From contig CAMLRG010000045.1 of assembly GCA_946482335.1 (NCBI GenBank), positions 1 to 32,208 of the forward strand: 32,208 nucleotides of DNA, written 5' to 3'. The DNA is from an uncultured Duganella sp. (lineage in GTDB: Bacteria; Pseudomonadota; Gammaproteobacteria; Burkholderiales; Burkholderiaceae). The notes below the pieces were generated by a model. It did no database searches and was not told the origin of the DNA. It saw only the letters and a list, made by a program, of their open reading frames with translations. Position numbers and translations under genes: made by a program. Shown one piece after another: positions 8,218 to 16,725 of this stretch (the first letter of the stretch is position 1; the number at the start of each line of letters is the position of its first letter).

Positions 8218-10349
8218 GCCGCTGGCAACGCATCTTGCTGGACGGCGGCCTGGGCGACCATGCGGCGCATTGGGATGCCCTGAACCAGCGCCTGATGGGC
8301 GGCCATCCGCTGCTGGCCAGCCGCTTCATCGATGGTTTGCTGCGCCATTTCGGCAGCGGCCGCGAATACCTGTTCTGGTGCGAACGCGATGGCCGCATCC
8401 TGGCCATGTGCATCCTGCAGCGGCAGTCGGCCGCGGTATGGGCCAGCTTCCTGCCGTCGCAGTCGCAGATCGGCCCCACCCTGGTGGGCGAATACGGCTT
8501 GCTCGAGGGCATCTGGAGCGCCCTGCCGGCCACCGTGCTGCAGCTCGACTTGCTGTGCAACGACCCGCATTTCGGTGCCGTGTGCGCGGGGGCGGCGCCG
8601 AACAGCGAGCGCATGAACCACGCCCTGACCATCCATGTCGCACTGCAGGGCAGTTTCGAGGCCTACCTGCAAGCGCGCCCGCGCAAGCTGCAGCAGAACC
8701 TCAAGCGCTACCAGAAACGCGTGGCGGCCGCCGGCGAGACGCCGCGCCATGTGGTGGTGGACGAGCCGCAGGCGCTGCAGGCCGCCGTGGCGCGTTATGC
8801 CGAACTGGAAGGGCAAGGCTGGAAAGGCGAATTGGGCACGGCATTGAACGCCGGCGGCCAGCTCGCCTTTTACCAGCAGGTGCTGGGCCAGGCCGCGGCC
8901 GTGGGCGAAGCCCAGGTGCACGAATTGTGGTTCGGCGAGCGCCTGGCCGCTTCCCGCCTGCTGCTGCGCCAGGGCGCGATGTGGGTGTTCCTGAAGACGA
9001 CCTACGATGCCGGGCTGGCCAGTTTTTCGCCGGGGCGCTTGCTGCTGCTGGACTTGCTGCGCCACGCCTTCCGCCACTGGCAGGGCATGCGCCTCGAATT
9101 CTATACCGACGCCGACCAGAACCTGCTGGCCTGGGGCACGCACCAGCGCTGGATCGCCCACCTCAGCCAGCCGCGTAATGCCGCAGTGGAAGTGTTGCTG
9201 GCCGGATACCGCGCCCTGGGCGGCGCGCGCCGCCAGGCGCGGGCGCTGTCCAACGGGCGCTACACGGTGGCGGTGGCGTGCAGCATCGCCGAGTTGCCGG
9301 ACGATGCGCGCCGCCTGCTCGACCAAGTCGAGCTGCGCAATGGGGAGGCTGGCTGTGGCTGGTATGGCAACCTGGTGGACACCGTGTTCAGCGGACCGGG
9401 CCAAGTGCGTTTCTACATCCTGCGCCACGATGGCGACCCGCTGGCCGTGCTGCCGCTGTATGCCGAGCGCCAGGGCTTGGGCTGGCAATTGCGCGCGCTG
9501 GGCAATTACTACACCTCGCTCTACCAGCCCGCCTTCGTGCCCTGCCTGAAGCCGCACGATTTGCTGGTGCTGCTGGCCGCCGTGCGGCGCGATTACCCGA
9601 GCGCGGCCACGCTCACCTTGCGGCCGATGGACCCGGCCGACCACGCCTACCAGACGCTGCTGGGCGCCGTGCGCCTGCTGGGCTGGCTGCCCTTCGAGTA
9701 TTTTGCCTTCGGCAACTGGTACCAGCCGGTGCAAGGTGGCTGGGACGAGTACCTGGCCGCGCGGCCGGGCGAGCTGCGCAGCACGCTCAAGCGCATGGGC
9801 AGGAAATTCGCCGCCGCCGGCGGCACCCTGGAAATCGTCAGCGGCGGCGAGCGCGTGGCCGACGCGATTGCCGCTTACCAGGCGGTATATGCCCACAGTT
9901 GGAAACGGCCGGAACCGTATCCGGACTTCCTGCCCGGGCTGGTGCGCCTGTGCGCAGCGCAGGGCAGCCTGCGCCTGGGCCTGGCCTGGCTCGACGGGCG
10001 CGCTGTTGCGGCCCAGTTGTGGATCGTGCACAACGGCCGCGCCGCCATCTACAAGCTGGCCTACGACGAAGCCGCGCGCGCCTACGCGCCCGGCTCGCTG
10101 CTCAGCGCCTTCCTGATGCAGCACGTGATTGAAGTCGACCGGGTGCAGGAAATCGACTACCTGCAGGGCGACGACCCCTACAAGCAGCAGTGGATGAGCG
10201 AGCGGCGCGAACGCTGGGGCATCGTGGCTTACCAGCCGCGCACGCTGGTCGGCATGCTGGCCCTGCTGCGCGATGAGGCCGGCCGCCTGACACGGCGCCT
10301 GCGCCAGGGGGGCTGGAAACGATGGCGGCCGCAGCCGCATCCCGGCTAG
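8214..10349 (+). CDS. Tandem GNAT/FemAB (CelD-like) acyltransferase, two homologous halves
   Basis: The 711-residue protein contains two copies of the same GNAT-like unit. Both have a matching block: FEAYLQARPRKLQQNLKR near residue 148 and WDEYLAARPGELRSTLKR near 508, each ending in an AAAG turn and followed about 40 residues later by a Trp-Lys pair (GWKG and SWKR). Each half then has the second GNAT part with an aromatic FxKxxYD/YKLAYDEA segment. This is the layout of the CelD/BcsL and FemAB-like acyltransferases seen in polysaccharide loci, which acylate amino groups from acyl-CoA or aminoacyl donors. Such proteins usually carry one unit of about 350 residues. The gene overlaps the aminotransferase by four bases and shares its final bases with the stop codon of the convergent flippase gene. 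Confidence 0.82.
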   Translation: MSRWQRILLDGGLGDHAAHWDALNQRLMGGHPLLASRFIDGLLRHFGSGREYLFWCERDGRILAMCILQRQSAAVWASFLPSQSQIGPTLVGEYGLLEGIWSALPATVLQLDLLCNDPHFGAVCAGAAPNSERMNHALTIHVALQGSFEAYLQARPRKLQQNLKRYQKRVAAAGETPRHVVVDEPQALQAAVARYAELEGQGWKGELGTALNAGGQLAFYQQVLGQAAAVGEAQVHELWFGERLAASRLLLRQGAMWVFLKTTYDAGLASFSPGRLLLLDLLRHAFRHWQGMRLEFYTDADQNLLAWGTHQRWIAHLSQPRNAAVEVLLAGYRALGGARRQARALSNGRYTVAVACSIAELPDDARRLLDQVELRNGEAGCGWYGNLVDTVFSGPGQVRFYILRHDGDPLAVLPLYAERQGLGWQLRALGNYYTSLYQPAFVPCLKPHDLLVLLAAVRRDYPSAATLTLRPMDPADHAYQTLLGAVRLLGWLPFEYFAFGNWYQPVQGGWDEYLAARPGELRSTLKRMGRKFAAAGGTLEIVSGGERVADAIAAYQAVYAHSWKRPEPYPDFLPGLVRLCAAQGSLRLGLAWLDGRAVAAQLWIVHNGRAAIYKLAYDEAARAYAPGSLLSAFLMQHVIEVDRVQEIDYLQGDDPYKQQWMSERRERWGIVAYQPRTLVGMLALLRDEAGRLTRRLRQGGWKRWRPQPHPG

Positions 10350-11800
10350 GCGGCGGGTTTGCGGCGGCGCGCCAGGGTGGCGGCCAGTTCCGGATACAGG
10401 GGCTGGCGCAGCAGGCGCAAGGCGGCCAGCCAGGCCACAGCCGCCAGCAGCGCGCAGCCGAGGAAGGCGGGCAGCGGCAATGGCTGGCCAGGCTGGCGCC
10501 AGCCGGCCACCGCCAGCATGGCTGGCGCCAGCGCCGCTGCCGTCAGCGCCAGGTTGGGCCGCAGGGTGCGCCCGAGGGCGCGGAAGTCGGTCGGCTGGCA
10601 GCGCTGTTTGAAGGCGTAGTACCACGGTACGCTGGCGCAGGCCACGCCGAAGAAGGCCCAGGCAAACACTTGCATGTCGCGCCACAGGTAGACCACCAGG
10701 CACATGACGGCCGCGCGCGCCGGCTGGAACAGCATTTCCGCCCGCGCGTACAGGCGCGCATGGCCATCGGCCAGCATCACGGCGGCCACCAGGCTGTTCA
10801 AGCCGCTCACCGCGCCGGCGGCGCAAAACAGGGGCACCAGCGGCGCCGAAGCATCCCATTGCGGGCCGAACATCAGGCGCAGCACTTCCAGCGGGAACAG
10901 GGCGACGAAGCCATAGAAAGGCCAGGCCACCGCCGTTACATTGCCCACGTAGCGGATGTAATGCTGTTCCAGCGCCTGGCCGTTGCGCGCGGCGCGCGCC
11001 AGGGCAGGGTAGGCCACGTTGCGGATGGCGCCCATGAAATCGCGGTGGAACAGGTTCATCAAGCCCTGCGCGCGGCTGACGATGGCCACGTCGCGAAAGC
11101 CCATGAATTTCCCCACGACCAGGTCGTTGATGTCGATCGCCACCGAGGAGCAGATATTGGCCAGCGTCACCGGCCAGCCGAAGGACAGCACGTCGCGCCA
11201 ATGCGCCAGCGTCGGCCGGCGCAGGCGGCGCGCGGCGCCGCAGGCCAGCAGGCCCAGCATCACGGTCAGGTTGTTGAGCACCGCGCCCAGGGCCAGCGCC
11301 AGGGCACCCCAGCCCTGCCAGGCCAGCAGCACGGTGGTGGCGGTGGCCATGGCACTGCCGCTGAGGTTGACGCGCATCACCTGGTCGAATTGCATCTCGC
11401 GCCGCAGCAGGGCCAGACAGACCGAATTGAAGGGCAGGATGAGGAAGTTACACGCGATCACGCGCGCCACCGTGCCCAGCTCCTCATGCGCATAGAATTG
11501 CGCCAGCAGGGGGGCGCCCAGCTGCACCAGGCTGAACAGGCCGATACCCATCAGCATGGCCAGCGCCCAGGCGGTGCCGATATGGCGGTCGCTCAGCTCG
11601 CCCTTGGAAATCAGGTAACTGACGATGCCAAAGTCGCGCACCACCTGGGTGATCGAGAGCAAGGCCATGGCGACCGAGAACACCCCGACTTCGGGCGGCG
11701 TCAGCAGACGCGCCAGCAGCATGAACGACAGCAGCGACAACAGCATGCTGCCGTAGCTTTCGGCGAAGGAAAACAGGATGGAGCGCCGCAGGCCAGTCAT
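10346..11800 (-). CDS. Wzx-type oligosaccharide flippase
   Basis: The 484-residue protein is hydrophobic throughout, with about 12-14 likely membrane helices. Its start, LRRSILFSFAESYGSMLLSLLSFMLLARLLTP followed by PEVGVFSVA, matches the first helices of the polysaccharide-exporter (MOP/MVF) superfamily, as does DFGIVSYLISKGELS. Wzx proteins flip undecaprenyl-linked repeat units across the inner membrane, supplying the ligase/polymerase at 570. It follows the family 2 glycosyltransferase gene after 8 bases. Its stop (reverse of 10346-10348) and the stop of the convergent GNAT gene (10347-10349) are read from one CTAG palindrome. The C-terminal tail (about 420-484) is a further hydrophobic stretch ending in basic residues. 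Confidence 0.9.
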   Translation of the reverse strand: MTGLRRSILFSFAESYGSMLLSLLSFMLLARLLTPPEVGVFSVAMALLSITQVVRDFGIVSYLISKGELSDRHIGTAWALAMLMGIGLFSLVQLGAPLLAQFYAHEELGTVARVIACNFLILPFNSVCLALLRREMQFDQVMRVNLSGSAMATATTVLLAWQGWGALALALGAVLNNLTVMLGLLACGAARRLRRPTLAHWRDVLSFGWPVTLANICSSVAIDINDLVVGKFMGFRDVAIVSRAQGLMNLFHRDFMGAIRNVAYPALARAARNGQALEQHYIRYVGNVTAVAWPFYGFVALFPLEVLRLMFGPQWDASAPLVPLFCAAGAVSGLNSLVAAVMLADGHARLYARAEMLFQPARAAVMCLVVYLWRDMQVFAWAFFGVACASVPWYYAFKQRCQPTDFRALGRTLRPNLALTAAALAPAMLAVAGWRQPGQPLPLPAFLGCALLAAVAWLAALRLLRQPLYPELAATLARRRKPAA

Positions 11801-11808
11801 CTTACCGC

Positions 11809-12768
11809 TCAGTACAGGTTATTGGTCTTTTGCGAATAGCGCTCGACCCATTCCGGGAATTGCGCCGGCCGCCAGCGCGCATACCAGCTGCTGGCCAGGC
11901 TGCCCCAGGCGCGCCACAGCCGCAATTCCGTGCTGAAGGCGGCGTCGGCCGGCCGCAGCGCCGCCAGCCAGGGCCAGCGCAGCATATCCTGTGCCGCTTG
12001 CCGCCACAGCCAGCGCGGCACGCCCAACAGCTGGGCTTCGCCGGGGCGGCGCCCCAGGTTGAAGCCGGCCTTGAACGACCAGCGCCGGAAGTAGCGCTTG
12101 CTCAGCATGCCTGGCGCCACCGGCGCCAGCACTTCCATGGCCGGTTCGTAAGCGACCGCCACCCCGGCCGCAGCGCTGCGCAAGCCGAATTCATAGTCCA
12201 TGTGGCGGAAATGGATTTCCGAGAACAGGCCGACCTGGTCGAACAGACTGCGCCGCGCGGCCATATTGGCGCCCGCCGGCGCATAGCCGGCCGGCGGCGG
12301 CTGCAGGCGGGCCGGCCCCAGGTCGACCCCGCCCAGGATGGCGGCCATGGTCGGCGCATACCAGGGCGGCGCGCCGCCGTCCGGCCAGGCGATGCGGGTG
12401 CAGCCGCCGGCCAGCTGCAGGGCCGGGTCGGCCGCGAAGCAGCGCCAGGTGGCCGCCAGCCAATCCGGCGGGAACAGGATGTCATCGTCGGTGAAGGCCA
12501 GCACTTCGCCGCTGCTGGCGCGAATGCCGGTGTTCAGCGCGAATTGCTTGCCCTGGCGCGGCTCGAAGCAGTAGCGCAACTGGCCCAGCGTCCAGCTGGC
12601 GCGCAAGGCTTCCACCACGGCCCGGGTATCGTCCTGGGAATTGTTGTCGACCACCAGCACTTCCACGGCCAGCCCGGGCGGCAATTGCTGTTGCGCCAGC
12701 GAGGCCAGGGTCTGGACCAGTTGCCCGGAGCGGTTCCAGGTGCACAGGATGACGGACAGCTGGCTCAT
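11809..12768 (-). CDS. Family 2 glycosyltransferase
   Basis: The 319-residue protein starts MSQLSVILCTWNRSGQLVQTLASL, the typical beginning of an inverting GT-A family 2 enzyme. VEVLVVDNNSQDDT follows, and the metal/nucleotide motif lies in LAFTDDDILFP. HMDYEFGLR is the probable acceptor region, in place of the more usual ED-x-x-L. No membrane anchor is visible. The ATG at 12768 was chosen because it overlaps the upstream gene by four bases (ATGA) and the in-frame sequence before it is Pro/Ala-rich and unlike protein. It would transfer a sugar from a nucleotide donor to the growing lipid-linked repeat. Donor and linkage cannot be read from sequence. Confidence 0.9.
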   Translation of the reverse strand: MSQLSVILCTWNRSGQLVQTLASLAQQQLPPGLAVEVLVVDNNSQDDTRAVVEALRASWTLGQLRYCFEPRQGKQFALNTGIRASSGEVLAFTDDDILFPPDWLAATWRCFAADPALQLAGGCTRIAWPDGGAPPWYAPTMAAILGGVDLGPARLQPPPAGYAPAGANMAARRSLFDQVGLFSEIHFRHMDYEFGLRSAAAGVAVAYEPAMEVLAPVAPGMLSKRYFRRWSFKAGFNLGRRPGEAQLLGVPRWLWRQAAQDMLRWPWLAALRPADAAFSTELRLWRAWGSLASSWYARWRPAQFPEWVERYSQKTNNLY

Positions 12769-13712
12769 GGCGCCATCCTGGGCAGCAGCGGGTGCAGCAC
12801 CGTCTTCAGCAGCAGTTTCCAGGCCGGCAAATGGGCCGGATGCTGTTGCAGGGCGCGCCAGGCGCTGTCGCGGGTGCGCGGCATGTCGCCCAAGGCCAGG
12901 GCGGCGGCGCCGAAATCGCTCCAGCTGCGCGCCAGACTGCGGCGGATGGCGGCCAGGTCGGCATCGCTGCCGTCCGGCGAGGCGGTGCCCCAGCGCGCCA
13001 GCGCGGTATTGATCACCCTGGCGCGGTAATTGTCCTTCGGCATTTGGCGCGTGATGCTGTGCGGATGCTGGCGGTACAGGGCATACGGGCGCGGCAGGCG
13101 CAGGATGGGGGTCAGGCGCGAGGCGCGCAGCCACAAGTCATAGTCTTCGCCAATCGGCAGGCTGGTGTCGAAGCCGCCCAGCGCCTGCAGCAGGCTGCGC
13201 TCGGCCAGCACGGTGCTGGTCCACACCACGCAATCGAGCATCAATTGCGGATACACCCAGCCGCTGGCGCCGGCCCAGCGCCCGCTGTCGGTGCTTTGTG
13301 CTTCCAGTTGCGCCAGCAGTTCCGGCGCCGGTTGCGGCGTTTCGCTATGCCACACATGCCAGGCCGTGTAATTCATGCGGCTGTCGGGGTTGGCTTGCGC
13401 CAGGGCCAGTTGGGCTGCCAGCTTGCCGGGCAGCCACACGTCATCCGCATCGACGAAGCTGACGTAGCGCCCGCGCGCGGCTTCCAGGCCATGGTTGCGC
13501 GCCCGCGCCACGCCGCCATTGGCTTGCCGCAGCAGGCGCACGCTGGGGTATGATTGCCGCACCAGATCGGCCGAGCCATCGGGCGAGCCGTCGTCGACCA
13601 CGATGACTTCGAGGCCGGGCACTTGCTGCGCCAGGACCGAGTCCAGGGTGGTCGGGAGGTAGGCTTCCGCCTTATAGCAGGGGATGATGACGGAAACGAG
13701 GGGCTGGTCCAC
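12765..13712 (-). CDS. Family 2 glycosyltransferase
   Basis: The 315-residue protein shows the full GT-A family 2 signature: PLVSVIIPCYKAEAYLPTTLDSV, VIVVDDGSPDGS, the metal site VSFVDADDVW and the acceptor/catalytic stretch GEDYDLWLR. The C-terminal 90 residues are helical and lack membrane segments. It is the first gene of the minus-strand run GT2-GT2-flippase and is divergent from the GT4 gene at 13929. It probably adds a sugar to the repeat unit in the cytoplasm. Confidence 0.92.
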   Translation of the reverse strand: MDQPLVSVIIPCYKAEAYLPTTLDSVLAQQVPGLEVIVVDDGSPDGSADLVRQSYPSVRLLRQANGGVARARNHGLEAARGRYVSFVDADDVWLPGKLAAQLALAQANPDSRMNYTAWHVWHSETPQPAPELLAQLEAQSTDSGRWAGASGWVYPQLMLDCVVWTSTVLAERSLLQALGGFDTSLPIGEDYDLWLRASRLTPILRLPRPYALYRQHPHSITRQMPKDNYRARVINTALARWGTASPDGSDADLAAIRRSLARSWSDFGAAALALGDMPRTRDSAWRALQQHPAHLPAWKLLLKTVLHPLLPRMAP

Positions 13713-13928
13713 AGGAAGACATAAAAAACGGCCGGCTGGCCGGGTGTCGCCAGTATTGACGCAAAGGATGGGACCGTCAACAAAAATTATAATAACGACC
13801 AGATTGTTGCGTAAATCACATGCTTCGTTGCCACAATTTACTTCTCAAGTGCTGGCGTCTTCAGGTAAAATGTTGACAAGGTGGCATGTAGCCGGGCGGG
13901 TGGTCAGGGGCAAAAAAGGACAAGACGG
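13713..13928. other. Divergent intergenic region between two glycosyltransferase genes
   Basis: This AT-richer 216-base gap separates the minus-strand GT2-flippase unit from the long plus-strand unit. It holds an inverted repeat TTGACG...CGTCAA (13756-13780) that overlaps a minus-strand promoter-like pair. A TTGACA at 13873 has no good partner box. The ribosome site AAGGA at 13916-13920 serves the ATG at 13929. Confidence 0.6.
13752..13780 (-). promoter_or_regulatory. Putative sigma-70 promoter for the GT2-GT2-flippase unit
   Basis: Read on the minus strand, TTGACG (13780-13775) is followed after 17 bases by AATACT (13757-13752), five and four matches to the consensus boxes. Start of transcription would be near 13745, about 30 bases before the gene. 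The -35 box is also one arm of an inverted repeat. Confidence 0.4.
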
Positions 13929-15119
13929 ATGAAGATTGCGTTGCTGTGCACGGGCCTGGGCAATATCTATCGTGGCCACGAAATTTTTGCGCAAGACTTG
14001 TTCGCCCTGCTGGACGGTCATGCCGATATCACCCTGTTCAAGGGGGCCGGCACCGCGGCGCCGCGGCAAGTGGTGGTGCCGACGCTGGCACGCGACGCCG
14101 CGCTGCTGCAGCATATCCGCATGCCGGTGTCGCCGCGCTGGCATGGCGCCGCCGTCGGCCAGGAGCAATTGCGGATCGAGGCCGAAACCTTCAGCTACGG
14201 CGCCTTGCCCCAGTTGCTGGCGGGCGGCTACGATGTACTGCACTGCCTTGAACGCGAGGTGGCCGAACGCCTGTACAGCCTGCGCCACCTGTTCCCCAAG
14301 ACGCCGAAAATCCTGTTCTCCAACGGCGGCGCCATCCCGGCCGCCGACTTGCCGGCCTGCGACTTCGTGCAGGAGCACACGCCCTACAACTTCGAACGCA
14401 GCGCGCGCCACAAAGCCTTTATGGTGCCGCACGGGGTCGACGTGGACTTGTTCCACCCGGGCGTGCGCAGCGATTTCCGCGCGCGCCACGGCATCCCGGC
14501 CGACGCCTTCGTCGTCATCAGCGTCGGCACCGTGTGCTACTGGCACAAGCGCATGGACCATGTGATCCGCGAAGTGGCCGCCTTGCCGCATGCGCACTTG
14601 CTGATCGTCGGCCAGGACAGCGCCGACACCCCCGCCATCCAGGCCCTGGGCCAGCAGTTGATGCCCGGCCGCATCACCTTCACGCGCATGGCGCACGAAG
14701 ACTTGCCGCAAGCGTACGCGGCGGCCGACGTGTTCGCGCTCGGTTCGCTATTCGAAACCTTCGGCATCGTGTACATCGAGGCGATGGCGATGGGCTTGCC
14801 GGTGGTCAGCACCAACCACCCCAACCAGCGCCAGATCATCCAGGACGGCCTCTTCATCGATATGGCCGCGCCGGGCGCCCTGACCGCGGCGCTGCGCGAC
14901 ACGCCGCGCGCGCGCTGGGACGAATTGCGGCGCGCAGGCCGCGCCATCGCCGTGCGCGATTACAGCCTGGCCGCTTTGCGCCAGCGCTACCTGGAACACT
15001 ATGCGCGCATCGCCGCCGCGCCGTCGCAATTGCCGGTGGACAGCATCGGGCGCCGCCTGCGCGCCCACGCGCGCAACCTGTGGCGCCAGCTGCGCCGCTC
15101 GGTCGGCGTGCCGGCCTGA
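13929..15119 (+). CDS. GT4-family glycosyltransferase
   Basis: The 396-residue protein begins MKIALLCTGLGNIYRGHEIFAQDL and has the GT-B donor domain signature in the second half: FVVISVGTVCYWHKRMDHVI, and then LFETFGIVYIEAMAMGLPVV, which contains the E-x7-E motif of retaining GT4 enzymes. The C-terminus is basic (residues about 375-396). An AAGGA ribosome site eight bases ahead supports the ATG at 13929 over an in-frame ATG at 13881. It is the first gene of a plus-strand run that reaches the nitroreductase at 28257. It presumably adds a sugar to the exopolysaccharide precursor. The donor is unknown. Confidence 0.9.
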   Translation: MKIALLCTGLGNIYRGHEIFAQDLFALLDGHADITLFKGAGTAAPRQVVVPTLARDAALLQHIRMPVSPRWHGAAVGQEQLRIEAETFSYGALPQLLAGGYDVLHCLEREVAERLYSLRHLFPKTPKILFSNGGAIPAADLPACDFVQEHTPYNFERSARHKAFMVPHGVDVDLFHPGVRSDFRARHGIPADAFVVISVGTVCYWHKRMDHVIREVAALPHAHLLIVGQDSADTPAIQALGQQLMPGRITFTRMAHEDLPQAYAAADVFALGSLFETFGIVYIEAMAMGLPVVSTNHPNQRQIIQDGLFIDMAAPGALTAALRDTPRARWDELRRAGRAIAVRDYSLAALRQRYLEHYARIAAAPSQLPVDSIGRRLRAHARNLWRQLRRSVGVPA

Positions 15120-15141
15120 TCCCAACCGTGGAAAGCCTTTC

Positions 15142-16725
15142 ATGAGCCATCTGATCCAAGACTTGATCTTTGCCAGCGCGCGCCGCACGCCGCAGGCCGA
15201 AGCCCTGGTGTACGGCCCGCGCCGACTCGACTATGCCGCCCTCGCCGCGCTGGTGCGCGCGAGTGCCGCCAGCCTGCTGGCCCATGGCCTGGAAGCCGGC
15301 GAACGGGTCGCCGTCTACATGGAAAAGAATATCGAGAACGTGGCGGCCATGTTCGGCGCCGCCAGCGCCGGCGGCGCCTTCGTGCCGGTCAACCCGCTGC
15401 TCAAGCCGGAACAGGTGGCCTACATCCTGGCCGACTGCAATGTGCGGGTACTGGTGACCACGGTGGACCGCCTGCGCCTGCTGCAGGATGCGCTGGCCCA
15501 TTGCCGCGACTTGCGCACCGTGCTGGCGGTGGGCCGCGGCGCGCTGCCGGAATTACCGGGCGTGCAAGTACTGGCCTGGGACGAGGCGCTGGCGGCGGCG
15601 CCTGAGGGCCGGGTGCCGCACCGCGCCATCGACACCGATATGGCGGCCATCCTGTATACCTCGGGCAGCACGGGCAAGCCCAAGGGTGTGGTGCTGTCGC
15701 ACCGCAACATGGTGGCGGGCGCCGTCAGCGTTGCCAGCTACCTGGAAAACACGCCCGACGACCGCCTGCTGGCGGTGTTGCCGCTGTCCTTCGACTATGG
15801 CTTGAGCCAGCTCACCACCGCTTTCCATGCCGGCGCCACCGCCGTGCTGATCAACCACTTGCTGCCGCGCGACGTGCTGCACGCCGTGGTGGCGGAACAG
15901 ATCACCGGCCTGGCCGCCGTGCCGCCGCTGTGGATCCAGCTGGCGCCGCTGCCCTGGCCGGCCGACTGCACGCTGCGCTACCTGACCAACTCGGGCGGCG
16001 CCATGCAGCGCCCCACGCTCGACGCCTTGCGCGCCGCGCTGCCCAGGGCCAGGCCGTTCCTGATGTATGGCTTGACCGAAGCCTTCCGCAGCACTTTCCT
16101 GCCGCCGGAGGAATTGGAACGCCGCCCCGATTCGATGGGCAAGGCCATCCCGAATGCCGAAGTGATGGTGCTGCGCCCGGATGGCAGCGAATGCGCGCCG
16201 GGCGAACCGGGCGAGCTGGTGCACCGCGGCGCCCTGGTGTCGCTGGGCTACTGGAACGACCCGGCCAAGACCGCCGAGCGTTTCAAGCCGATCGCGCCAC
16301 GCCATTACGGCTTGCCGATCACCGAACTGGCGGTGTGGTCGGGCGATACCGTGCGCAAGGATGAAGACGGCTTCCTGTACTTCATCAGCCGCAATGATGA
16401 AATGATCAAGACCTCGGGCTACCGCGTCTCGCCGACCGAAGTGGAAGAAGTGGTGTATGCGCGCGAACAGGTGGCCGAAGCGGCGGCCCTCGGCGTCAAG
16501 CACCCGGCGCTGGGCCAGGCCATCGTGGTGGTGGCGCTGCCGCGCGAAGGCGTGGCCCTCACCGCCTCCGACTTGCTGGCCGCGCTCAAGCCGCAGCTGC
16601 CGGCCTATATGCTGCCGCAAAAGGTGGTGATCGCCGAGGCCAGCCTGCCGCGCAACCCGAACGGCAAGATCGACCGCAAGCTGCTGTCGACCCAGTACGA
16701 AAACGTGTTTGCGGAGGGCGCATGA
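15142..16725 (+). CDS. Exosortase A system-associated acyl ligase (AMP-forming)
   Basis: The 527-residue protein is an ANL-superfamily adenylating enzyme. It has the ATP-binding motif YTSGSTGKPKGVVLSH at about 172-187, YGLTEAFRST in the A5 position, the hinge/A8 stretch SRNDEMIKTSGYRVSP and the C-terminal catalytic lysine in NPNGKIDRK near 515. Family members activate a carboxylate as acyl-AMP and load it on CoA or a carrier protein. This subfamily is a regular member of exosortase A loci, together with the PLP decarboxylase downstream and the two hydrolases. Its stop overlaps the decarboxylase start (ATGA), so they are coupled. The ACP at 5956 is a plausible acceptor. The acid it activates is unknown. 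Confidence 0.92.
   Translation: MSHLIQDLIFASARRTPQAEALVYGPRRLDYAALAALVRASAASLLAHGLEAGERVAVYMEKNIENVAAMFGAASAGGAFVPVNPLLKPEQVAYILADCNVRVLVTTVDRLRLLQDALAHCRDLRTVLAVGRGALPELPGVQVLAWDEALAAAPEGRVPHRAIDTDMAAILYTSGSTGKPKGVVLSHRNMVAGAVSVASYLENTPDDRLLAVLPLSFDYGLSQLTTAFHAGATAVLINHLLPRDVLHAVVAEQITGLAAVPPLWIQLAPLPWPADCTLRYLTNSGGAMQRPTLDALRAALPRARPFLMYGLTEAFRSTFLPPEELERRPDSMGKAIPNAEVMVLRPDGSECAPGEPGELVHRGALVSLGYWNDPAKTAERFKPIAPRHYGLPITELAVWSGDTVRKDEDGFLYFISRNDEMIKTSGYRVSPTEVEEVVYAREQVAEAAALGVKHPALGQAIVVVALPREGVALTASDLLAALKPQLPAYMLPQKVVIAEASLPRNPNGKIDRKLLSTQYENVFAEGA

Noticed and set aside
13756..13793. Plus-strand TTGACG (13756) with TATAAT (13788) as promoter for the glycosyltransferase at 13929
   Set aside because: The boxes are 26 bases apart, too far for sigma-70.
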